In this document: positions 1 to 5,536 of the stretch, one piece after another
Position numbering within the stretch: the stretch's first letter is position 1
Layout of the letters: each line of letters begins with the position of its first letter
Assembly (NCBI GenBank): GCA_012513195.1
Contig: JAAZCR010000082.1
Coordinates: forward strand, 1-5,587
DNA from: Bacilli bacterium
GTDB taxonomy: Bacteria; Bacillota_I; Bacilli_A; Haloplasmatales; Haloplasmataceae
Direction of reading: 5' to 3'
DNA length: 5,587 nucleotides
Position numbers and translations under genes: made by a program
The notes under the pieces: generated by a model
The model's input: the letters and a program-made list of their open reading frames with translations, nothing else
The model's database searches: none
What the model was told of the DNA's origin: nothing

Positions 1-64
1 AGATTATGGTTATTAATACATCATTATATCAAATGATAATTCTATACTAACTACTAATTACCTA

Positions 65-123
65 GTACTAAACAACAGGATGATTTCCTATAAAATCATT
101 TACACATAATTATTGATGTAACC
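65..123 (+). repeat. Left arm of a 59-bp inverted repeat bracketing the window
   Basis: This stretch is the reverse complement of 5529-5587. The outer 52 bases (65-116) are identical, and the inner 7 differ only by two C/T changes at 117 and 119. It contains a small internal hairpin, ATGATTT / AAATCAT with a 6-base loop, at about 79-98. The true outer limit cannot be set because the partner arm runs into the window edge. In the right arm the inner edge continues into a terminator hairpin, while here the equivalent bases (ATGTAACCCTTTATT) no longer pair. No convincing reading frame crosses it. It could be a dispersed intergenic repeat, the 3' end of a multicopy small RNA, or the end of a larger mobile unit. 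Confidence 0.9.
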
Positions 124-141
124 CTTTATTAATGTTATAAT
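113..141 (+). promoter_or_regulatory. Possible promoter at the inner edge of the left repeat arm, firing into the IS
   Basis: TTGATG (113-118) and a perfect TATAAT (136-141) are separated by 17 bases. The -35 box spans the end of the repeat arm and the -10 lies just outside the IS. Transcription would start at about 148, inside the IS terminal repeat, and run antisense to the transposase gene until the hairpin at 167-210. Such boxes also arise by chance in AT-rich DNA, so this is tentative. Confidence 0.35.
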
Positions 142-144
142 CTC

Positions 145-164
145 AAGTTTGACAGTTTATAAAG
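145..164 (+). repeat. Left terminal inverted repeat of the IS
   Basis: This begins AAGTTTGACA and matches the reverse complement of 2092-2112 with one internal difference, a one-base gap and one substitution near the inner end. It lies downstream of the transposase stop codon. Confidence 0.7.
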
Positions 165-166
165 CT

Positions 167-210
167 AAAAAGCGTGAATTTTCGAAATATGATTAGAAAA
201 TCACGCTTTT
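167..210 (-). terminator. Hairpin terminator at the 3' end of the transposase gene, probably bidirectional
   Basis: The arms AAAAAGCGTGAATTTT (167-182) and AAAATCACGCTTTT (197-210) pair with a single bulged base around a GC-containing core (AGCGTGA/TCACGCT). Both flanks give T-runs on the exiting strand. On the minus strand the stem starts within the last codons of the transposase and the stop codon (193-195) sits in the loop. Besides ending transposase transcription, it would stop plus-strand transcription entering the IS from the left. Confidence 0.7.
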
Positions 211-1959
211 CTTATTTTCTTTATATTTGAGTACTTTTTTAGTCTTGGTATTTGAAATAATATTTTTTATTATTTTTTTGGTTAATATCTGGTAATCCGT
301 TCTAAATCCAAAAGATTCATGTAACGCATCTGTAAAATCATTACGTGTATATATTGGTACAAAACTATCATGATTAATTTGATAAAAGTTCATTTCTCTT
401 AAATTATCAATTATTTCGTGATAAGTAAATTCATTCCCAAGTTTCTTTTCTAATAATCGATATATTATAAGAGCGATAAAACAAGTTATAAAATGAGCGA
501 TTATACGATCTTCACGACTTAAATGAACTGGTCTTACTTTAAACTCACTTTTCATTATGCGAAAACATTCTTCAATTACCCATCTATTTTTATTTACTTT
601 GATAATCTTATGGGCATCATCTTCAAGATTAGTACATACTGCGTAAAAACCATCATATCTTTCTTCTTCACATATTAGCTTCTCGTTTATTCTAAGTTTA
701 CTTGTTTGTGCTACTTCACCATCAGGGGTTAAATGTATTTCCTCAACTAATCGCTTAAAATCGGTATTCTTTCTTAGTTTATATTTACTAGGATTAGTTA
801 ATATCAAATGTTTAGCACGCTCTATTTGGTTATTTCTAATCTTCTGTTGATAATTCTTATACTTTAATGAATAAGTCACTATTACTCTTTCTTCTAACCC
901 TTTTTCATTCTTCCAGCGCTCTTTAAAAAATATCTTATTTACATCTTCTTCCTCATCTAATTCAGTAATATTGTATACTTTACAACTACCTTTATTATCA
1001 AAAAGATGCCAACCATCAGGATCTAATGCCCAGTCTTTAAGATACTTTGGAAGTTTCTTTATTGATTGGGTGGTGATATAAGCTCTATCTCTTAAATCAT
1101 TAAACTTCTTATTATCGTATGAAGCTAATCCAGCGTCAGTACATACCACAAACTTTGATAAGTTAAAATCCTTGATAATCTTTTTCTCTAGTGGTTTTAA
1201 AGTTACTTGTTCGTTTTGACTACCATTATTAATACTAAACGCAAGTGGTATTCCATCACCATCCATAAATAATCCCATCTGTACTATAGGATTAGGACGA
1301 TGTTCTTTACTTACCCCATATTCTCGAAAACCATCCTCATATTCAATCTCAAAAAAGAAGTTTGTGCAGTCATAATAGAGTATACCAGTATTTCTTTTAG
1401 ATACCCTTGAACTGTTCTTATATAACTCAGTTTGTATATAATCGTTTTTCTTAGCGATTACTTCTAAAGCACGATAAATATGATGTAGTTCAAATTTTGG
1501 TTGTTCAATAAATTTCTTAGATAACTTATATGTGCTTCGCTTAGAAGAAGGATAGATGATTCTCGCATAAACTAAGCGTGATAATATAGAATTAAGGTCA
1601 TAGGTAAAGTTGAATTCATCAGAAATCTCTTTACATATTTTGTCTAAACCTAATTCATAATAAAGTTGTTGAAGAAAGAGATAACCACCATTAAAGACAT
1701 GTTGTTCATCTTTCTTGATAATCTTATTAGGAGAATATTTAACAATTACTTCTTGTCTATCTTCTTTCAGTTTCTCATTTAACTGTTGAATATACTCTTT
1801 AGCCCATTCAATGGGATCACGACCGTTAAGTGTCTTTTTAAGTTCATCGTAATTACCAAGTTTTTCGACAATACGACTAGAATGTTTACCGTTGATATAA
1901 GTAGATTCAATAACATAAAGATTCATAGCATTTTTAGATTTAGTAATTTTCAAGCGCAT
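193..1959 (-). CDS. IS1634-group transposase (DDE, IS4 superfamily), intact
   Basis: This 588-aa protein cuts and joins the ends of its own IS. The DDE catalytic residues are visible: D197 in LYYDCTNFFFE, D275 in VVCTDAGLAS, and E463 in a YREK-type signature (R459-x3-E463-x6-K470 within NRWVIEECFRIMKSEF), where the usual Tyr is Asn456. HRPNPIVQMGLFMD (220-233) is typical of this family. Residues of about 280-455 between the second Asp and the Glu form the large insertion seen in IS4-superfamily enzymes, and the N-terminal part (1-190) would hold the end-binding region. The length is normal for the family and there is no frameshift or internal stop. The ATG at 1957-1959 has an AGGAGG nine bases upstream (1969-1974). 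The gene has its own promoter and is bounded by hairpins, so expression seems insulated from the host. Confidence 0.95.
   Translation of the reverse strand: MRLKITKSKNAMNLYVIESTYINGKHSSRIVEKLGNYDELKKTLNGRDPIEWAKEYIQQLNEKLKEDRQEVIVKYSPNKIIKKDEQHVFNGGYLFLQQLYYELGLDKICKEISDEFNFTYDLNSILSRLVYARIIYPSSKRSTYKLSKKFIEQPKFELHHIYRALEVIAKKNDYIQTELYKNSSRVSKRNTGILYYDCTNFFFEIEYEDGFREYGVSKEHRPNPIVQMGLFMDGDGIPLAFSINNGSQNEQVTLKPLEKKIIKDFNLSKFVVCTDAGLASYDNKKFNDLRDRAYITTQSIKKLPKYLKDWALDPDGWHLFDNKGSCKVYNITELDEEEDVNKIFFKERWKNEKGLEERVIVTYSLKYKNYQQKIRNNQIERAKHLILTNPSKYKLRKNTDFKRLVEEIHLTPDGEVAQTSKLRINEKLICEEERYDGFYAVCTNLEDDAHKIIKVNKNRWVIEECFRIMKSEFKVRPVHLSREDRIIAHFITCFIALIIYRLLEKKLGNEFTYHEIIDNLREMNFYQINHDSFVPIYTRNDFTDALHESFGFRTDYQILTKKIIKNIISNTKTKKVLKYKENKKSVIF
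227..238 (+). repeat. Left subterminal 12-bp repeat of the IS
   Basis: TTGAGTACTTTT here is the exact reverse complement of 1998-2009 in the transposase promoter. The two copies lie about 82 and 103 bases in from their respective IS ends and face inward. This copy is also coding sequence for the transposase C-terminus. A role as a protein binding site is inference. Confidence 0.4.
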
Positions 1960-1980
1960 AAAGAGAAACCTCCTAGAAAC

Positions 1981-2009
1981 ATTATATCACAGTACTCAAA
2001 AGTACTCAA
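1981..2009 (-). promoter_or_regulatory. Transposase promoter with tandem 9-bp repeat over the -35 region
   Basis: Read on the minus strand, TTGAGT (-35, 2009-2004) is followed after 17 bases by TATAAT (-10, 1986-1981), preceded by TGA to give an extended -10. The start site would be at about 1974, right at the AGGAGG, so the leader would be only about 15 bases. The nonamer TTGAGTACT occurs twice with a 10-base period (2009-2001 and 1999-1991), covering the -35 and the spacer. Placement one helical turn apart suggests a repressor or transposase operator, but this is inferred. Confidence 0.7.
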
Positions 2010-2042
2010 TAGAAAATATCAAAATTTGACAAAAAAATGAAT

Positions 2043-2065
2043 AAAAAAAGTCCTTATAAAAGGAC
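2043..2065 (-). terminator. Read-in-blocking terminator upstream of the transposase promoter
   Basis: On the minus strand GTCCTT-TTAT-AAGGAC is followed directly by seven T residues (2049-2043). The hairpin lies inside the IS, between its right end and the transposase promoter. It would stop leftward transcripts entering from outside, a common way for insertion sequences to avoid host-driven transposase expression. Confidence 0.75.
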
Positions 2066-2091
2066 AATTTGAATATTAAATATTATAATGA

Positions 2092-2112
2092 CCTTATAAA
2101 AGTGTCAAACTT
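2092..2112 (-). repeat. Right terminal inverted repeat of the IS
   Basis: Read inward on the minus strand it begins AAGTTTGACA, then CTTTTATAAGG, and pairs with the left end at 145-164. It lies upstream of the transposase gene and outside the read-in terminator. Confidence 0.7.
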
Positions 2113-2224
2113 CCGAAATTTGTGATTAAAATACTAAATAGACAATGCTAAATTTATTATACATAAAAAGTAGTTAAAAACAAGGACTAATTATATTAAA
2201 AATCATGATATTTCTTAAATCTAT

Positions 2225-2253
2225 TTGCATGTTTTCCTAATTTACAATATAAT
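2225..2253 (+). promoter_or_regulatory. Promoter of the two-gene operon
   Basis: TTGCAT (2225-2230) and a perfect TATAAT (2248-2253) are separated by 17 bases. Transcription would begin near 2260, giving a leader of about 35-50 bases that contains AAGGA (2278-2282). It lies about 110 bases beyond the right end of the IS, so the operon does not need an IS-borne promoter. Confidence 0.55.
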
Positions 2254-2294
2254 AAAATAAACTACTTATCTTTTGTTAAGGACGGATATGTTAT

Positions 2295-3674
2295 ATGAAA
2301 GGTATAATATATGTGATAAATTTAAGTGAATATGATAAACAGAAGTTTATCAATATTTATCTAGAAACAGAACAAGTTAACATTCCCGTCATCATGTATG
2401 CTTATCAGAATGATAAGGATCTTTTTGACTTTTGTGCCAAATTTTTAACCAATCGTACACTTAAGATGACAGAAAAAGACTATCAGACTCTTTATGATAT
2501 ACATAATACCATGGGGTACACCTTTAATCCGTTAGAGATTATTATCGATGAGTTTAATTTTGATTTTCCTGACGGTTTAACAGCACGCGAACTCTTATTA
2601 CTCCAATACATTCACGGTAAACGGGTTAAAGGACAAGTTGCTCAATATTTCTTTGATGATTATTATCTCGATACTAACTTAACGCTTAAAATGTTAGTAA
2701 AAGAGGGATTTATAACTACGAAAGATTATTTGTTTAATTTAGAATATGCGACTAAACCTGAACTACAAAAAGCCCTCAAGGATGAACTACCTAAAAAAGC
2801 ACCCAAAAGCAAATATTTAGAAGTGATTAAACAAAAGTTATCTGATGAACAATTAAAATTTTACTTTTCCAATATCTGTTACAAATTAACTCCACTAGGA
2901 GAAAGTGTACTTAAGAAATGCCCTGACATTGGGGAGTTCCATAATAGTTATTACCGTTATGCCTTTGATCTGTCAATTGATGAGTATTACTATTTAAGAC
3001 TTATTAAACCCGAATTACCCACTAATGACCTCATCCGTTTACTCATCAATGCCGCTAAAGAAAGAAAACCAAGTATTTTCACTTGGCCAACTATTTCTAA
3101 TGAAAAAACTGAAATAGTTGAAAAAGTTGAAGAAGTACAAGAAGTAGAAGAAGTAAAAGAAATAGAAAAAATAGAAGTTATTGAAGAAGTTAAAGAAGAA
3201 CCAATTAAAGAAAATATAGAAGAAGAAAAACGAAGTGGTACGGATGAATTATCGTTTGAAGCGATAATTAAAAAATATCAAGATAGTGGGGATAAGATGA
3301 GTTTAAAAGTAAGTGATGAGGAATTCTTTAACATTGTGTTTAGAAAACGTGAGACAGAAAAATTAGAAGATAAACCAGAAACTAAGGTTGAAGTCGCAGA
3401 ACCTGAACCAGTAATAATTGCTGAAGAAGTAGTACATGAAGAAGTAGTACATGAAGAAGTAACTTTAGAACCAGAAGTAGAAGTAAAGAAAGAAGTAGAA
3501 TTACCACCTATAAAGTTTAAAGAAGAGAAAGCGCATGAAGAACCTCATAGAGATTTTGATGAAAGAATGATTATAGAAGATATTCCTCTTCATGTCCCTT
3601 TCTTACTTAATTTCATCATATCAAGCATCATATGTATAATTATTATTTTATGTTACTTTTTGTTTTTCACATGA
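2295..3674 (+). CDS. Tail-anchored membrane protein with winged-helix/SAP-like N-terminus and acidic spacers
   Basis: This 459-aa protein is not one I recognise as a named gene. Residues 1-90 are a mixed alpha/beta region of unknown type. Residues 95-142 (from LTARELLLLQYIHGKRV) look like a small winged-helix fold. Residues 152-182 (TKPELQKALKDE ... KSKYLEVIKQKL) resemble the paired helices of a SAP domain, and are followed by YKLTPLGESVLKK (196-208), an LT..G..L segment often seen after such domains in Firmicutes proteins. Residues 270-312 and 355-411 are Glu/Lys/Val-rich, probably extended or coiled. Residues 435-458 are one strongly hydrophobic helix ending the protein, with no signal peptide, so an N-in tail anchor is likely. 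The start is uncertain: ATG 2295 has AAGGA 12 bases upstream, while in-frame GTG 2313 (giving MINLSEYDKQ) has AAAGG ten bases upstream. It is co-transcribed with the Ig-like surface protein 21 bp downstream. DNA binding is inference. Confidence 0.8.
   Translation: MKGIIYVINLSEYDKQKFINIYLETEQVNIPVIMYAYQNDKDLFDFCAKFLTNRTLKMTEKDYQTLYDIHNTMGYTFNPLEIIIDEFNFDFPDGLTARELLLLQYIHGKRVKGQVAQYFFDDYYLDTNLTLKMLVKEGFITTKDYLFNLEYATKPELQKALKDELPKKAPKSKYLEVIKQKLSDEQLKFYFSNICYKLTPLGESVLKKCPDIGEFHNSYYRYAFDLSIDEYYYLRLIKPELPTNDLIRLLINAAKERKPSIFTWPTISNEKTEIVEKVEEVQEVEEVKEIEKIEVIEEVKEEPIKENIEEEKRSGTDELSFEAIIKKYQDSGDKMSLKVSDEEFFNIVFRKRETEKLEDKPETKVEVAEPEPVIIAEEVVHEEVVHEEVTLEPEVEVKKEVELPPIKFKEEKAHEEPHRDFDERMIIEDIPLHVPFLLNFIISSIICIIIILCYFLFFT
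3423..3461 (+). repeat. In-frame 15-bp tandem repeat in the acidic spacer
   Basis: GAAGAAGTAGTACAT is repeated twice exactly (3423-3437, 3438-3452), followed by a partial third copy (3453-3461). It encodes EEVVH-EEVVH-EEV at residues 377-389. The unit is a multiple of three, so slippage would change spacer length without breaking the frame. The earlier part of the gene (3105-3235) is also rich in GAAGTA-type codon runs. Confidence 0.85.
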
Positions 3675-3695
3675 TGGAAGCTAGGAGGTAAATAC

Positions 3696-5153
3696 ATGAA
3701 GAAAATCATTAAAGCATTAATTTTTGTAGTAATGATAAGCTTCCTTGGTTTAAGTGGGGTTATACAAGCTCAAGCTGAAGAACCCTTCGAAATCGAAGGT
3801 TTAGAAAATATACCTAATCAGTTTGAAGCAGGTACATATCCTAGCGAAGATGTATTTGTACAAGGGTTAGCGATTTATAATCATGATGGCACTTTAGTGA
3901 AAGAAACATTATTAGTGGATTTATTGAATGTAGATTTCGATCGTGTTGGAAAATATGAGGTAATCTATTACTTTATGTATGTAGATAGTTTAGGTAATGA
4001 ACAACGATTTGAAATAGCGAGATTGCCTATTACTATCGTTGACACCACTAAGCCAGTACTACATGGTGTAAAAACTATTGAGGTAACCCAAAACCAAACA
4101 GCACCTATTGATTTTCTTCAAGGCGTTAGTGCGACGGACAATGATAAAGGTAGTATTTTAGATATCAAAGTCTTTCATCAGGGGGTGGACTTAACCAAGA
4201 CTGGTTTATATCCAATTAGTTATTTTGTGAGTGATAATTCTGGTAATTATACCACTGCCAAGACTTATGTATATGTAAAACCACCCAAAGAAGATCCTTC
4301 TAAACCTAGGATTGAAGTCGCAGTCGAAAACATTTATCTCCAAATTGGTACGGTAAATCCCCATGTATATTATAAAAGTGTTGTCAAAGCATATGATGGT
4401 TCAACGGATATTACGGAGTTTGTCCAATATGATGATAGTAATGTTGATTATAATAAGTTAGGAACTTATCAAGTGATTTTCATCGTCTTCGATACCGATG
4501 GTAATTTCGATGTTAAAACAGTAAATGTCAATATTGTGAACGACATAACACCACCATATTTTATTAATCTACCTGAAGTTATAACTGTGACGATTAACAC
4601 TACAGATTTACTAAAAGGCATTAGGGCTTATGATGAAGTATGTGGTGATGTAACGGACCGCATTAGGGTTTATGGTACTATCGATTATACTAAAGAAGGC
4701 TATTATAATGTTGTCTTTGAGGCTAGTGATCCTAATGGTAATATTATTCAAAAACATGTGACAGTGCACGTGACTGATAATGTACCCCCTGTTATCGAAG
4801 CACCAGATAGTATCTACTTAAAGAAAAATGGCACATTAAACATTGCTGATCAAATTAAGGTTACTGATAATTATGATAAAGATGTGAGTTTCACCATCAA
4901 TATGGATGGACTAGATGCTACCAAAGAGGGAGCTTATTTCATTACAATTAATGCGAAGGACAAGCATAATAATACTGCTTCTAAGACCATTACGGTTTAT
5001 GTTTATAGTACAGAGCCTAATAATTTATTAGAAAATCCGATCATTGTAGGTTCTGTCGTTGCGGTCTTTGTCTCAAGTATTACTAATTTGTTTTCTTTCT
5101 TGATCTTTAGAAAAAAAATATTCAAGAAGACGAAGAGTATATTTTCAAAGTAA
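3696..5153 (+). CDS. Surface-exposed membrane-anchored protein with about five Ig-like modules
   Basis: This 485-aa protein is exported and stays in the membrane. Residues 1-27 are a classical signal peptide (MKKIIK, hydrophobic core, AQA before EE). Five Ig-like modules of the bacterial DUF5011/Cry22-like kind follow at about 30-115, 116-194, 203-281, 284-359 and 362-437. They are recognisable by D-x-T/V-x-P-P/V starts (DTTKPV 116, DITPPY 283, DNVPPV 361) and by repeated G-x-Y-x-V...D..GN ends (84-101, 170-184, 256-270, 335-349, 412-426). Residues 447-471 form a membrane helix followed by a basic tail (RKKIFKKTK). There is no LPXTG sorting motif and only one Cys (316) in the mature chain. 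The family is common in cell-surface proteins, where it acts as spacer or binding modules; the ligand is unknown. ATG 3696 has AGGAGGT six bases upstream (3683-3689). It is the last gene of the operon. Confidence 0.88.
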   Translation: MKKIIKALIFVVMISFLGLSGVIQAQAEEPFEIEGLENIPNQFEAGTYPSEDVFVQGLAIYNHDGTLVKETLLVDLLNVDFDRVGKYEVIYYFMYVDSLGNEQRFEIARLPITIVDTTKPVLHGVKTIEVTQNQTAPIDFLQGVSATDNDKGSILDIKVFHQGVDLTKTGLYPISYFVSDNSGNYTTAKTYVYVKPPKEDPSKPRIEVAVENIYLQIGTVNPHVYYKSVVKAYDGSTDITEFVQYDDSNVDYNKLGTYQVIFIVFDTDGNFDVKTVNVNIVNDITPPYFINLPEVITVTINTTDLLKGIRAYDEVCGDVTDRIRVYGTIDYTKEGYYNVVFEASDPNGNIIQKHVTVHVTDNVPPVIEAPDSIYLKKNGTLNIADQIKVTDNYDKDVSFTINMDGLDATKEGAYFITINAKDKHNNTASKTITVYVYSTEPNNLLENPIIVGSVVAVFVSSITNLFSFLIFRKKIFKKTKSIFSK

Positions 5154-5357
5154 GTAAAAAGACGAGGGAAACCACGTCTTTTTTAATAAACCACTTAGTA
5201 CATGATCATATAACCAATTATAAAGTTTATCGGCTAGTTCTTTCGGTTTAATGGGAGTTTGATTATTAGTTATCATCGAAAATATGTAATACATGTAAGA
5301 TGGATGATATACATTTCTCATAAAAAAATATTTTGCTTTTATAGCGAACAAATTCAT
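5145..5357 (-). CDS. Doubtful small ORF or gene remnant reading through the operon terminator
   Basis: From ATG 5357 the frame gives 70 residues, MNLFAIKAKYFF... to ...SSFYLL. It can be extended to a TTG at 5387. The middle (TPIKPKELADKLYNWLYD) has protein-like composition and ordinary low-GC codons, but I recognise no family. Against it, there is no ribosome binding site before either start, only a weak promoter match (GTGAAA / TATGAT at about 5419-5396), the last 16 residues or so are encoded by the terminator hairpin of the convergent operon, and it overlaps the 3' end of the Ig-like gene by nine bases. It may be a decayed gene fragment that has lost its natural end. Confidence 0.2.
   Translation of the reverse strand: MNLFAIKAKYFFMRNVYHPSYMYYIFSMITNNQTPIKPKELADKLYNWLYDHVLSGLLKKTWFPSSFYLL
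5156..5184 (+). terminator. Rho-independent terminator of the two-gene operon
   Basis: The hairpin begins two bases after the TAA at 5151-5153. AAAAAGACG pairs with CGTCTTTTT around an A/A mismatch, then GG/CC closes a GAAA (GNRA-type) tetraloop, and the stem runs into six T residues. The A-run on the left side makes it usable on the minus strand too. Confidence 0.85.
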
Positions 5358-5369
5358 ATCTTTTAACTT

Positions 5370-5388
5370 ATTGGTAGATTTTACCAAT
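5370..5388. repeat. Small perfect palindrome
   Basis: ATTGGTA (5370-5376) and TACCAAT (5382-5388) are separated by five bases. It could be an operator or a weak hairpin. It lies just upstream of the doubtful ORF's ATG and about 25 bases before the outward plus-strand promoter. No T-run follows, so it is not a terminator. Confidence 0.5.
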
Positions 5389-5411
5389 TAAATCTATCAT
5401 AAAATTTAAAG

Positions 5412-5439
5412 TTGATTTTTTCACATGTTGTGCTATAAT
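5412..5439 (+). promoter_or_regulatory. Promoter firing rightwards out of the window
   Basis: TTGATT (5412-5417), a 16-base spacer and TATAAT (5434-5439) preceded by TGC form an extended -10. The transcript would start near 5446 and cross the right repeat arm. No gene follows within the window, so either the target lies beyond 5587 or this drives a non-coding RNA containing the repeat. Confidence 0.5.
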
Positions 5440-5514
5440 ATTAAATAATCTTAGGCTATGTCAGATATAATTTCCACTAGTTAACATTTTTCAACAATTT
5501 TCAATTATATAGTG

Positions 5515-5536
5515 AAAAAAATACGCAAGGTTGCGT
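5515..5536 (-). terminator. Minus-strand terminator at the inner edge of the right repeat arm
   Basis: Read on the minus strand, ACGCAACCTTGCGT is followed by A and seven T residues (5521-5515). The stem is ACGCA/TGCGT with a four-base loop. It would end a leftward transcript coming through the repeat arm from beyond the window, which suggests the arm may be the 3' end of a transcribed unit. Confidence 0.55.

Larger units (their letters stand above)
145..2112 (-). mobile_element. Complete IS1634-group insertion sequence
   Basis: The element is about 1968 bp and carries one transposase gene on the minus strand. Its ends are imperfect inverted repeats: the left end (145-164) reads AAGTTTGACA-G-TTTATAAAG, and the right end read inward (2112-2092) gives AAGTTTGACA-C-TTTTATAAGG. 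The first ten bases are identical and there is a one-base gap further in. The length, single long DDE gene and IS4-superfamily signature fit the IS1634 group. That family is known for variable and often long target duplications. No short direct repeat is obvious at the junctions (...ATAATCTC before, CCGAAATT... after). The gene is intact, so the copy may still be active or recently arrived. Element boundaries are inferred from the repeats, not from comparison with an empty site. Confidence 0.8.

Noticed and set aside
20..51. Minus-strand TATAAT with TGA extension (23-28) and a small ATCATT/AATGAT hairpin at the left window edge
   Set aside because: No convincing -35 box at the right spacing and nothing of the target is visible; too weak to list.
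1786..2040. 84-codon plus-strand ORF
   Set aside because: It lies opposite the transposase start, promoter and RBS, has no RBS of its own and no recognisable protein features; it is a shadow of the transposase gene.
128..2089. TATTAATGTTATAAT (left of the IS) against TATTAAATATTATAAT (2076-2089 region) as a target duplication
   Set aside because: The right copy lies inside the terminal repeat boundary and the match is gapped and AT-only.
2170..2220. Possible diverged third copy of the long repeat just right of the IS (GTAGTTAAAAACAAGGA compared with GTACTAAACAACAGGA, then ...AAAATCAT)
   Set aside because: Similarity needs several gaps and lies in very AT-rich DNA; it is not above what chance could give without an alignment score.
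2303..2308. TATAAT inside the first codons of the 459-aa gene
   Set aside because: The hexamer at the expected -35 position (GGACGG) is poor, and a better promoter exists at 2225-2253.
3696..5153. Sortase-anchored cell-wall protein
   Set aside because: No LPXTG-like motif precedes the C-terminal hydrophobic helix; the layout fits a membrane anchor with a basic tail.
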